DNA from: Williamsia sp.
GTDB taxonomy: Bacteria; Bacteroidota; Bacteroidia; Chitinophagales; Chitinophagaceae
Reading direction: 5' to 3'
NCBI GenBank assembly: GCA_015069695.1
Contig: JADCRZ010000018.1
Span: 1 to 64,000 of the forward strand
DNA: 64,000 bases
Program-made: the position numbers and the translations under genes
Shown here: positions 35,871-44,183 of the stretch, one piece after another
Numbering within the stretch: the stretch's first letter is position 1
Layout of the letters: each line of letters opens with the position of its first letter
Notes under the pieces: model-generated
Seen by the model: the letters and a program-made list of their open reading frames with translations, nothing else
What the model was told of the DNA's origin: nothing
Database searches by the model: none

Positions 35871-37046
35871 ATGCCATTTCGCGTCCTGAGTAGGCCTTTT
35901 CTCCGTAAATCCCTATTAAACAGCAATTTAGGTAACTTTTCCTTTTATCTTCTTCTTTTTTCCTTGCTTGTTCTCGCCGGCTGCTCCAATCAAGAGCAGG
36001 AAGCCGACACAGACATCTATAACAACCTGGAACTGAACGGAAAGATCAACACGTTTCCGCTTTGTGTGGTACTATCAGACAAGCTGGACGGCAACGATTT
36101 TCCCGCCGACCTGAAGGAATTGTGCAGCTTTTCCAAGACGACCTGTAAAACCCTGCCCATCGCCGGCATCCTGCGCTCAGGCGCCGACATCTATTATACA
36201 TATAACTGCTTTGCAGATCTTAAAATACCCGCCGGAACCGGCAAAGATGAAGCAGGCATCACACAGGCAGTAGAAAAGCAGGTAGCTGATTATTACTCCA
36301 CCACCAAGCTCAAAGAGTACGATTCCCTGCTTACCCCCAACCTGCCCGACTGGAACATCCGGAACCTGCCTGCCATGTATATCAGCAATACGTCAGACAG
36401 CGTATTTTTCTACTCAAACCAGCCCGGCCATCCTTCCAGCATCCAAGTTGGTTACCGGACCTACCCGGTGTACACCAGCGTGGCTGATTTAAGGAAAGAC
36501 ATCGACGCGCTGATCTGCAAGCGGTACGAAAAAGTAGCGGTGTTCTACAATCCCGTGTTTATGGATTCGGCCAACAGGCCTTTAAAGCCCTTGTTTGCAG
36601 CCCGGGGAAAAACAGCCGGCGATTCCTGTTTAGGATCAGCAAGATGGGAAAAACTTCATGACGGTACAGGAGGTTTTATGCTGGGAAGACTGCTGGAAAA
36701 GGACAGCAAAGGTTGTGGCTTTGTTGCACCGCCCCCCGCTCCTTCCATCGCAACCCGCAAACCAGACAACAACCCGGACCAGGCAGCGCAGATACCAACC
36801 AGTCCGGTCCGGAAAAAACCGGAACCGGCCGCCCCGGTTGCTTCTTCTGCAGACCCGGCATTTGACGGACGCGCTGACAACGCGCGGACCGACTACCAAT
36901 GCTTCCGGCGCAGCGAACCTGTTTGCGAACAGGATGACAACAAAAACTTTACCGGCAGAAGGGTGCAATACTGTTATAACAGGGCAGGCCAGGTTGTCAG
37001 AACCATTGTGATCTCAAAATGCGAGGCCGACTGCCGCTGCTTCTGA
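35871..37046 (+). CDS. Cys-rich lipoprotein of unknown function
   Basis: A 391-residue protein with a long basic n-region then a lipobox (LLVLAGC, lipid Cys 38). The mature part has about thirteen further Cys, several in pairs, and a Pro/Ala-rich linker (about 285-335). A C-terminal Cys module (YQCFRRSEPVCEQDDN, then CYNRAGQ, SKCEADCRCF) follows. The middle contains FYSNQPGHPSSIQVGYRTYP and FYNPVFM. No family is recognised. It opens a three-gene operon with 36- and 32-base gaps before an exported TPR-Ppx/GppA protein and a second lipoprotein. Confidence 0.75.
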   Translation: MPFRVLSRPFLRKSLLNSNLGNFSFYLLLFSLLVLAGCSNQEQEADTDIYNNLELNGKINTFPLCVVLSDKLDGNDFPADLKELCSFSKTTCKTLPIAGILRSGADIYYTYNCFADLKIPAGTGKDEAGITQAVEKQVADYYSTTKLKEYDSLLTPNLPDWNIRNLPAMYISNTSDSVFFYSNQPGHPSSIQVGYRTYPVYTSVADLRKDIDALICKRYEKVAVFYNPVFMDSANRPLKPLFAARGKTAGDSCLGSARWEKLHDGTGGFMLGRLLEKDSKGCGFVAPPPAPSIATRKPDNNPDQAAQIPTSPVRKKPEPAAPVASSADPAFDGRADNARTDYQCFRRSEPVCEQDDNKNFTGRRVQYCYNRAGQVVRTIVISKCEADCRCF

Positions 37047-37081
37047 TATATAGTTTCAAGAAAATAAGCGTTATCAATAAA

Positions 37082-38458
37082 ATGCATACAATGAAAAGGC
37101 TCTTTGTACTGTTCAGCTTGCTGACTGTTTTTCTTACATCCTATGCACAGCCAAACCAGGCTATCAGGTATATTAAGATAGGCAATACATACCGGGAAAC
37201 CAACCAGTATAAAGAAGCCGAACGCGCATTGACTGCCGGGCTGGCATCTATCCACCAGCTAAGAGACCGCTATTGGGAAGCAGTGGCTTATGAAAATATG
37301 GGCCTGCTGTACCGTGATATGGAGGATAGCATAAAAGCGCTCCGCTATTTTGACTCTGCTTCCAGGATCTACCAGCAGCTGAACCTGGAAGGAAGCCGCA
37401 TCTCCATGATCCAACTGGGTGAAAGCATCCGCAAAAGAGCCGAGGCTTATGCAGGGATAGACATTGGCTCAACCGGCGTGAAGCTGAGCATTGTACAAGT
37501 TACCCTGGGACGCGAAGGCCGTTACATTTATAATACGAGCAGGGACAGTTCTATCAACTCCAATTTTGCCGATCTGAACTCCAGTGCATTTGAATCCGGA
37601 AAGAATGCCATCCGGCAATTCTTTACGATCATCAACAGCCTGGGCATCAAAGAGGACCATATTTTTGTTGCTTTCAGCAGCGGGGTATTACAGGCACTTG
37701 TGAACCGCCGCATGAGCCAGGACAGTGTGGCCCACATCATTGAGCAGGCTGCGCAGGGCGTTATGCCTGGCTTTCGCCGCCCCATCGAATTCCTGACCGG
37801 CGACCTGGAGGCCAAATACACCAACATGGGTATCGTGCTGCCCAAGTACAAGGAAAGAAGCGTGAGCATCGACATTGGCGGTGGCAATACAAAAGGCGGA
37901 TATTACAATACAAGCGGAGCTTTTGAAGCTTTCTCCCTGCCTTACGGCTCCCGTTTCCTGACGCTGACAGCCAACCAGGATGCACTGCAGGAAAGTATCC
38001 TGTCTGAACTTAAATTATTCAACCAACGTCCCGGCATCCAGAACAAACGCGAGGTATTTTTCCTCGGAGGAATTGTATGGGCCATGGTGAACATCATGTT
38101 TCCTGAAAAAGCCCTTACCGATTATGTAGAATTTACCTACAGCGATGTCACGAATTTCCAGAAACTTTCTTCCGGCGATTATACCAACCTGATCAACTAT
38201 ACAACCGATAAAATCAGCAAGATCACCGACCCGGAACTGGCCTCCCGCGCCCAGAAAAACCTGGAAGCAACCCAGAACACCTTTACGTCTGAAAACCTGC
38301 GCAGAGGTGCTTTGCTGATGGGCGGCATCATGAATGAGCTGCAAACACCTACCCTGAAAAAGCGGTATTATTTCTTAAGCAAGGGCAGCCATATAGCCTG
38401 GGTAACCGGGTATGTCGTGTACAACATTTCTGAAAAATATAGAAACGCAGCTGAATAA
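37082..38458 (+). CDS. Exported TPR plus Ppx/GppA-like actin-fold protein
   Basis: A 458-residue protein. A signal peptide (MHTMKRLFVLFSLLTVFLTS) precedes two or three TPR units (about 24-115) and an ASKHA domain of Ppx/GppA type. Phosphate-1 is AGIDIGSTGVKLSIV (Asp 127) and phosphate-2 is SIDIGGGNTKGG (Asp 264). In between, FSSGVLQALVNR and PIEFLTGDLEAKY match the exopolyphosphatase SxxR.A...PIEIISGxEEA pattern, with Glu 236 in the place of the family's catalytic Glu. Ppx/GppA enzymes are cytoplasmic; an exported TPR fusion is unusual. Polyphosphate or another ligand outside the cytoplasm is possible. ATG 37091 is an alternative start. Confidence 0.78.
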   Translation: MHTMKRLFVLFSLLTVFLTSYAQPNQAIRYIKIGNTYRETNQYKEAERALTAGLASIHQLRDRYWEAVAYENMGLLYRDMEDSIKALRYFDSASRIYQQLNLEGSRISMIQLGESIRKRAEAYAGIDIGSTGVKLSIVQVTLGREGRYIYNTSRDSSINSNFADLNSSAFESGKNAIRQFFTIINSLGIKEDHIFVAFSSGVLQALVNRRMSQDSVAHIIEQAAQGVMPGFRRPIEFLTGDLEAKYTNMGIVLPKYKERSVSIDIGGGNTKGGYYNTSGAFEAFSLPYGSRFLTLTANQDALQESILSELKLFNQRPGIQNKREVFFLGGIVWAMVNIMFPEKALTDYVEFTYSDVTNFQKLSSGDYTNLINYTTDKISKITDPELASRAQKNLEATQNTFTSENLRRGALLMGGIMNELQTPTLKKRYYFLSKGSHIAWVTGYVVYNISEKYRNAAE

Positions 38459-38490
38459 TTTTCTTCGCCAAGCCCCCTATCATCGCTGAT

Positions 38491-39591
38491 ATGAAAAGTA
38501 TATTGCCTTTATTGCTGAGCCTTGTTTTGTTTGCCGGTTGTAAAACCACGAAAACTGTTGCTACCGGTCCATCCGGCAACGGCGCAGTGGCTGCTGTTAC
38601 AAAGACTGGTTTCTTTGATTGTTTTGAAGAAGGCCTTACCGCCAGCGGGCAGCCCGTATGGTGTGAAGCGTCTGCCATTCTTTATGATGGCAATAAGTTT
38701 TTTCTCGCCAACGACAAAGACATGCCTGACCAGCGATCTTCGGTATTTTACTGGACAGCCAAAAAGGGGTTTGCTGATACCAGCAGATCGGCTGTTTACC
38801 TGAATTCGCCGGTGTTTAAACAGGCAAAAAAGTTTGAAGACTTTGCCCTCACGCCCGACGGACGCATTGTTTTTTTATCGACCGCGTTTGACCGTGTAAA
38901 ACCCGGCGCGACCGATTGGAACGGTTACAATACCATTCTTTACTGGCAGGCAGGCAATGAAAACGACCCGCGTGTGCTCAGCGCCAATCATACCGACAGC
39001 ACATCCGTATTCCTGCGCGACAAAATATCCAAAGTACTTACTTCTCCCCTCTTTCCGCAAGGAATGCCTTATTTTAAAATAGAAGGATTGGCCGCCACCA
39101 ACGACCGGCTTTATTTTGGTATCCGGGAAGAAGGGAAAAAATTTGATGAGTTCAGCTACAAGGTAAAGATCGTCTCTGTGGGCTGGCATGTAGCCAATGG
39201 ATTTATTGAGCTGGGAGATGATTACAAGGTGCTGATAGATTTCAATGTAACCGCAGCTTCGCCCGCGCTCAAACAGCCCGTGGGCCTGTCCAGCATTGAA
39301 TACGATCAGTTCAACAACCGCTTCCTGATCCTGACCTCCCACGAAAACGGGGAGAACCTGGATGCTTACTTGTGGACAGCCACTCCCAGCGACCTGGAGA
39401 AAGGCACACTCACCCTGGTAAAAGATGCCAGTGGCAATCCACTTCATTTTTCCCACAAGGGAGAAGACATTGCCGTTGTCAGCAAAAACCGCGTTGTAAT
39501 TATCCATGACGACGACCGCGTTAAATCACAGGTCAACGGCCAAACCAGGCAGCCCAACCAGGCAGCTTACAGCGTGGTGGAATTCCGGTAA
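38491..39591 (+). CDS. Lipoprotein, probable beta-propeller
   Basis: A 366-residue lipoprotein (MKSILPLLLSLVLFAGC, lipid Cys 17). Repeated blade-like segments follow: CEASAILYDGNKFFLANDKD, FEDFALTPDGRIVFLST, IEGLAATNDRLYFGIREE, GLSSIEYDQFNNRFLILTSH and EDIAVVSKNRVVIIHDD. The IEGLA...YFGIRE block recalls DUF3616/phytase-like propellers that measure or bind ligands, but this is not a firm match. It is the last gene of the operon with the Cys-rich lipoprotein and the exported Ppx/GppA-like protein. Confidence 0.65.
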   Translation: MKSILPLLLSLVLFAGCKTTKTVATGPSGNGAVAAVTKTGFFDCFEEGLTASGQPVWCEASAILYDGNKFFLANDKDMPDQRSSVFYWTAKKGFADTSRSAVYLNSPVFKQAKKFEDFALTPDGRIVFLSTAFDRVKPGATDWNGYNTILYWQAGNENDPRVLSANHTDSTSVFLRDKISKVLTSPLFPQGMPYFKIEGLAATNDRLYFGIREEGKKFDEFSYKVKIVSVGWHVANGFIELGDDYKVLIDFNVTAASPALKQPVGLSSIEYDQFNNRFLILTSHENGENLDAYLWTATPSDLEKGTLTLVKDASGNPLHFSHKGEDIAVVSKNRVVIIHDDDRVKSQVNGQTRQPNQAAYSVVEFR

Positions 39592-39930
39592 GTCATCTGA
39601 ACTTTCCCTTCAGGCGAGTCCCTGCTGCAAAATGTTTCTTTAGCAATATCTCAAGCGGGGATTTGCCTGGGAAGTGTATTAACTTGCCCCTGTACCAGAA
39701 CTTTCTGCTGGACTCCCTTCTCTTCTGCCTGCCCTTTCTCCCCTCCTGTTTACGCTTCAGGCCGGATTTTACCCCGTTTGCTAAGTTCCGGGCACCCTTG
39801 GGAAAATAGTTCGGATCTTAAGCAGGTGATATTTTGTAACTTAGTTCTTACTGATCCTGCTTACCTGCCTAATCATACCCGAATAAATTTTTTCTCATTT
39901 ATTCATCTATTCACCATTTAACTCCAATGT
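39592..39930. other. 339-bp intergenic region before the helical protein gene
   Basis: The region is pyrimidine-rich on the plus strand in its middle (about 39700-39780). It holds no RNA gene or repeat that is recognised. It probably carries the promoter of the gene at 39931, but no exact TAnnTTTG box was found. Confidence 0.4.
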
Positions 39931-40437
39931 ATGAGCCTTAAAACCTTGTTACACCACCTGTGGGAAGCAATTGACAAAGTTTTCAAGAACGCTTCCAAAG
40001 AAGTCCGCGAAGTTGCCCTTCCCGTTGCCGTAAAAGCTGTTGAATCATTAAAAACCCTGATCGACCTGGACCAGTCGGATATGGTCGGGAAAATAGCCGG
40101 TCCCAGGGGTGTGGTATTTGAAGATAAGGTAAGACAACTCCTGCCCAAGATCCTTCTTGAGTTGAAACTCGTCGAAAAATGCGCCAGCAAAGAGACAACG
40201 GAAGAGATCATTGCCTGTGCCGTCAGTGAACTGCGCCTAAGCTCCGACAGGGCCAAAGACGCTTTTTTCCACAGCATCAGCGCCCTGCTCCTCAAAGACT
40301 TATCAGATGGCAAATTAAGCTGGTCGGAATGCGTGGAGCTGGTTGAGTTCTATTACAAGAGCCAGCACAAGCCAGCAGAAGACAAGCAGGAAACAGAACA
40401 ACAACCTGAGCAACCGAAGGAATTGTCTGAACCATGA
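39931..40437 (+). CDS. All-helical hypothetical protein
   Basis: A 168-residue soluble protein predicted as almost all alpha-helix (SLKTLLHHLWEAIDKVFKN, VREVALPVAVKAVESLKTL, EEIIACAVSELRLSSDRAKD). A charged Gln/Glu/Pro tail follows. There is no signal peptide, membrane segment or known motif. The last codons and the TGA stop lie inside the left arm of the inverted repeat at 40429, so the present C-terminus was set by that repeat. It converges on parE. Confidence 0.6.
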   Translation: MSLKTLLHHLWEAIDKVFKNASKEVREVALPVAVKAVESLKTLIDLDQSDMVGKIAGPRGVVFEDKVRQLLPKILLELKLVEKCASKETTEEIIACAVSELRLSSDRAKDAFFHSISALLLKDLSDGKLSWSECVELVEFYYKSQHKPAEDKQETEQQPEQPKELSEP

Positions 40438-40495
40438 TTTACAGGATGGGAGGGATTCGGGGATCGAATCCCTCCCATCCTGTAAATCATGGTTC
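40429..40495. repeat. Perfect 31-bp inverted repeat, GAACCATGATTTACAGGAT family, copy 1
   Basis: Arms 40429-40459 and 40465-40495 are perfectly complementary with a 5-base loop. The outer 20 bases (GAACCATGATTTACAGGATG, last base variable) are shared with the element at 51400. No T-run follows on either side. It separates two converging genes and supplies the stop codon of the left one. Confidence 0.9.
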
Positions 40496-40506
40496 TAGAC
40501 TGACAA

Positions 40507-42396
40507 TCACGCCACGTCGTTCACCAGATCTACCTCTACCCGGAGGTTTTCGATGATAAAGTCCTGGCGTTGCTGGGTGTTTTTGCCCATATAGTATTCG
40601 AGCAGCTGCTGGATATGGGTGTCGGGCATCATCATGACGGGTTGTAAGCGCATGTCGGGACCGATGAACCTTCCAAACTCGTCGGGACTGATTTCACCCA
40701 AGCCTTTGAAGCGGGTGATCTCCGGTTTGTTGCCCAGCTTTTTGATGGCTGCCTGTTTTTCGGCTTCGTCGTAACAATAAATGGTTTCCTGTTTGTTGCG
40801 CACCCGGAATAAGGGTGTTTCCAGGATATATACATGCTTGTTCTTGACCAGGTCGGGAAAGAACTGCAGATAGAAGGTCATCATCAGCAACCGGATATGC
40901 ATGCCGTCTACATCCGCATCGGTAGCGATGATGATGTTGTTGTAGCGCAACCCTTCATATCCCTCTTCGATGTTCAGCGCGTGCTGCAAAAGATTGAACT
41001 CTTCGTTTTCGTATACGATCTTCTTTGTCAGGCCAAAGCAGTTCAGTGGTTTACCGCGCAGGCTGAACACAGCCTGTGTTTCCACGTTTCTGGCCTTGGT
41101 GATAGAGCCGCTGGCCGAATCACCTTCGGTGATAAAGAGGGTGCTTTCTTTTTGCTTTTCAAGAATATTGTTTTTATCCTTTCCGGCTGCCTCATCATTG
41201 TAATGATAGCGGCAATCGCGCAGTTTCTTGTTGTGCAGGTTGGCCTTTTTTGCGCGTTCGTTGGCCAGCTTCTTGATGCCTGCCAGCTCTTTGCGTTCAC
41301 GCTCACTTTGTTCAATGCGCTTTTTTAAGGCTTCTGCAGTTGCCGGATTTTTGTGGAGGTAATCGTTTAGATCCTTTGCCAGGAAATCACCGATAAAGTT
41401 GCGCATGGAAGGACCGTTCTCGTAAACGACCTGCGAGCCCAGCTTGGTTTTTGTCTGGCTTTCAAAAACCGGTTCCTGCACACGCACGGAAATGGCAGCA
41501 CAGATGCTGGCACGGATGTCTGCTACATCATAGTCTTTCTTGTTGTAGAACTCCCGGATGGTTTTTACAAAAGCTTCGCGGAATGCGACCAGGTGGGTTC
41601 CCCCCTGCGTGGTATACTGTCCGTTTACAAAGCTGTAATATTCTTCCCCATACTGGTTTTCGTGGGTGATTGCCACCTCAATGTCTTCCCCCTTCAGGTG
41701 GATGATGGGATAGCGGATCTGCTCTTCATCGGTTTCGCGCACCAGCAGATCGAGCAGTCCGTTCTTGCTGACATACCGTTTGCCGTTGAAGTTGATAACG
41801 AGTCCGGCGTTCAGGTAGCAATAATTCCAGATCTGGCCTTCCAGGTGTTCGTTGATATAATGAAAATTGCGGAATACGGTTTCATCCGGGATGAATGTGA
41901 CCTCGGTTCCGTTCTCCTGGTCTGTTTTTGCTTCCCGGTATTCTTTGGTCAGCAGCCCCCGCTCAAATTCAGCCGTTTTTTCCCGCCCGTCGCGGTAAGC
42001 GGTTACTTTAAAATAATTGCTGAGGGCATTAACGGCCTTGGTACCCACGCCGTTCAGTCCCACGCTTTTCTGAAACGCCTTGCTGTCGTATTTGGCGCCG
42101 GTGTTGATCTTGCTAACCACTTCCACCACCTTGCCCAGCGGAATACCCCGTCCGTAGTCGCGCACGGTCACTGTTTTTCCATCAATGGTAATATCTACAT
42201 GACGGCCATAGCCCATGGTATGTTCGTCGATGCAGTTGTCTATCACTTCTTTGATAAGCACATAGATACCATCGTCCGGGCTGCTGCCATCCCCCAGCTT
42301 GCCGATGTACATACCGGGGCGCAGGCGGATATGCTCCCGCCAGTCGAGGCTTTTTATACTTTCTTCGGTGTAATCAAACTGATTTTTTTCTGCCAT
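40507..42396 (-). CDS. parE: DNA topoisomerase IV subunit B (type IIA, GyrB/ParE)
   Basis: A 629-residue ATPase subunit that decatenates chromosomes with ParC. The GHKL ATPase motifs are [21 protein letters not shown] and [13 protein letters not shown]. The transducer domain follows. The TOPRIM domain carries [14 protein letters not shown] and the metal DADVDGMHI. It lacks the insertion of some gyrB proteins, and its QTK-like [10 protein letters not shown] loop is present. parC is not in the window. GyrB is the alternative, less likely from length and sequence. Confidence 0.9.
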   Translation of the reverse strand: MAEKNQFDYTEESIKSLDWREHIRLRPGMYIGKLGDGSSPDDGIYVLIKEVIDNCIDEHTMGYGRHVDITIDGKTVTVRDYGRGIPLGKVVEVVSKINTGAKYDSKAFQKSVGLNGVGTKAVNALSNYFKVTAYRDGREKTAEFERGLLTKEYREAKTDQENGTEVTFIPDETVFRNFHYINEHLEGQIWNYCYLNAGLVINFNGKRYVSKNGLLDLLVRETDEEQIRYPIIHLKGEDIEVAITHENQYGEEYYSFVNGQYTTQGGTHLVAFREAFVKTIREFYNKKDYDVADIRASICAAISVRVQEPVFESQTKTKLGSQVVYENGPSMRNFIGDFLAKDLNDYLHKNPATAEALKKRIEQSERERKELAGIKKLANERAKKANLHNKKLRDCRYHYNDEAAGKDKNNILEKQKESTLFITEGDSASGSITKARNVETQAVFSLRGKPLNCFGLTKKIVYENEEFNLLQHALNIEEGYEGLRYNNIIIATDADVDGMHIRLLMMTFYLQFFPDLVKNKHVYILETPLFRVRNKQETIYCYDEAEKQAAIKKLGNKPEITRFKGLGEISPDEFGRFIGPDMRLQPVMMMPDTHIQQLLEYYMGKNTQQRQDFIIENLRVEVDLVNDVA

Positions 42397-42727
42397 ATCG
42401 TTCTGTAAAATTGTTTGGTTGGGGTTGATAAAACCGGTTCCAATAATAACAAAGTAAAGGAATAAAAGATGAATTTTTGTCTAAATTTTTTAGCAAAACC
42501 CGGAATGTTTTTTGGCCTTCGTAGAATACAAACCAGGAGCGCACCCCCAAAAGCCGGCGCTGCAAAAAGGACATCAAAAACAGATTTTTTATAATTGTAT
42601 ATGTAAACAACCTGGATTTTTATCCTTACATTCGGGATTATCCATTTTCTTCCGGTTGCTGCTGTCCCAGAACCCACTTCCTATCCAAGAACCCGTTGCA
42701 TGCTATCAGGACTTACAACGCAACACC
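42397..42727. other. 331-bp divergent region between parE and the response regulator
   Basis: The region contains an A/T-rich half near parE and a coding-like but unconvincing frame in front of the response regulator start. On the minus strand TTACTTTG (near 42450) is one mismatch from the -7 consensus and may serve parE. Nothing else was recognised. Confidence 0.4.
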
Positions 42728-43198
42728 ATGAAAAAAATTCTGCTGGTTGAAGACGACCCCGAGATCGTGATGCTGCTTCATCTCCATTTTTCTTTGCCTG
42801 ACTATAGCCTGGCTGTATGTAGTGAGGGTAAGGAAGCCATCGCAAAAGCAGTGAATGATTTTTATGACCTGATCATATTAGACAGGTCCCTGCCTGACAT
42901 AGACGGAGTAGAAGTCTGCAAAACCCTGGTCAGCAAAAAACTGAACCGCCCGATCATCATGCTGGCTTCCGGGCCGGACATAGACATCGTACAGGCCTTG
43001 GGAGCGGGTGCAGATAATTATATAGCCAAACCTTTCAGCATGCTTGAACTGCAGGAGCGTGTAAAAGCGCTGATCCGCCGGGCAGATCAAATTCAAATGA
43101 CACAAACAGATTGCGGAAAAGAGGGCCAGACAGACGGAAGTGCCATCAGAAAGGATGGGAAAAGGTCAAACTTCCAGGGCCCTGTGAACTTGAGCTAA
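42728..43198 (+). CDS. Response regulator receiver domain, C-terminally truncated
   Basis: A 156-residue frame starting MKKILLVEDDPEIVMLLHLH. The receiver domain is complete: acidic pair DD, phospho-Asp 52 in LIILDRSLPDIDG, and the Lys in AKPFSMLELQERVKALIRRA. After the receiver there is a linker of about 35 residues and then a stop. The sequence following in the next frame is the remnant of an OmpR-type winged helix, so this is a broken OmpR regulator that may survive as a receiver-only protein. No kinase gene is adjacent. Confidence 0.8.
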   Translation: MKKILLVEDDPEIVMLLHLHFSLPDYSLAVCSEGKEAIAKAVNDFYDLIILDRSLPDIDGVEVCKTLVSKKLNRPIIMLASGPDIDIVQALGAGADNYIAKPFSMLELQERVKALIRRADQIQMTQTDCGKEGQTDGSAIRKDGKRSNFQGPVNLS

Positions 43199-43389
43199 CA
43201 GCGAAAAAACCTGCTCTCTTGCATTTGCCTGCCGCAAATCCCGTTGAAACAGGTAGCAGGCAGCTCCCCTATATCACTACCCGGCGTGCACGCTGCCGGT
43301 CTGAAGAAAAAGACCATCTCTGTTCCCCTTTCCTAAGCATTGGCGTAGAAAGACCTACCCGGTATAAAATCCATGCCTTTTACTTGTAA
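43155..43389 (+). pseudogene. Decayed OmpR-type winged-helix remnant
   Basis: Read one frame off the receiver gene, positions 43182-43389 give ELELTAKKPALLHLPAANP, then SRQ, and end VERPTRYKIHAFYL. This matches the OmpR wHTH pattern (hELTAKEFxLLxLLAxNPGRVxSRxxLL, ending in IExxPxxPxYIxTVxGxGY). The first part is close; the helix 3/wing part is scrambled. A frameshift near 43180 cut it off and further changes followed. Confidence 0.7.
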
Positions 43390-43453
43390 GGTTCTGTCGA
43401 CATGGGAATGGTTTTTTGGATGTTGCATCTGAACATCTTAAAAAACCAATGGT

Positions 43454-44098
43454 ATGAAGTACATTAAATTTCTCAGCATACTGTGTAGCATCGGCTTAAT
43501 GATTTCATGCGGCAGCAGTACAAAAGTAACATCGAGCTGGAAGGCAGAAGGAGCTGCTTCCAATTCAACTTCGTTAAAGAAAATAATGGTGGTGGCCCTG
43601 TTGCCGGAGAAAGACCGGAACCTTCAACAGGTGATGGAAAAAGGATTGGTAGACAAGCTGGCAGAAAAGAACATCCAGGCTTTTTCAGCTTATCAGCAGT
43701 ACGGTCCCAACAGCATTTCCAGAAATGAACGGCAGGCGCTCAAACGGATCAAAAAAAGCGGTGTAGATGGCGTAATCACCATCGTACTGCTCGACAAACA
43801 AAAAGAGCGCGACTATGTACCCGGCAATGTTATGGCGCGCCCGTACGGGTTTTACTACAACCGTTTCTGGGGCTATTACACCACCGTTTACGACCGGGTA
43901 TACACACCGGGCTATTATGAAACCAACACCAATTATTTTTTCGAAAGCAATCTGTACAGCCTCAATGCCGACAAATTGCTTTACTCTGCGCAAACCGAAT
44001 CTTTCGATCCCTCTTCCACCGAGCGGCTGGCAAAAGAATACAGCAAGAGCATCGTGGAAGACATGTCGAAAGGCGGCGTGCTGGTGGCGGGGAGATAA
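43454..44098 (+). CDS. Hypothetical lipoprotein
   Basis: A 214-residue lipoprotein (MKYIKFLSILCSIGLMISC, lipid Cys 19). It resembles short Bacteroidota lipoproteins with an alpha/beta core: KKIMVVALLPEKDRNLQQVM, IKKSGVDGVITIVLLDKQKE. A Tyr/Gly-rich insert (RPYGFYYNRFWGYYTTVYDR) and a closing helix follow. The pattern of strand, helix, and VDGVI strand is like DUF4136 or LpoB-type lipoproteins. No function is assigned. It ends at a strong terminator. Confidence 0.65.
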   Translation: MKYIKFLSILCSIGLMISCGSSTKVTSSWKAEGAASNSTSLKKIMVVALLPEKDRNLQQVMEKGLVDKLAEKNIQAFSAYQQYGPNSISRNERQALKRIKKSGVDGVITIVLLDKQKERDYVPGNVMARPYGFYYNRFWGYYTTVYDRVYTPGYYETNTNYFFESNLYSLNADKLLYSAQTESFDPSSTERLAKEYSKSIVEDMSKGGVLVAGR

Positions 44099-44116
44099 TT
44101 TTTACCAGAAGAAACT

Positions 44117-44162
44117 AAAAAAGGAAAGGGTTGCTGTAGATCATGCAACCCTTTCCTTTTTT
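44117..44162. terminator. Bidirectional terminator
   Basis: An 18-bp stem (AAAAAAGGAAAGGGTTGC with GCAACCCTTTCCTTTTTT) around a 10-base loop, between converging genes. Confidence 0.92.
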
Positions 44163-44183
44163 GGCTGGCAATATAGAAACTTC

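Noticed and set aside
35674-35889. A 71-codon plus-strand frame between the two-TM gene and the Cys-rich lipoprotein
   Set aside because: It is AT-rich, overlaps the lipoprotein start and has no recognisable domain; it is more likely promoter DNA.
40440-40480. GGATCGAATCCC inside the inverted repeat, resembling a tRNA T-arm
   Set aside because: It is part of a perfect simple hairpin; no acceptor stem, D-arm or anticodon arm surrounds it.
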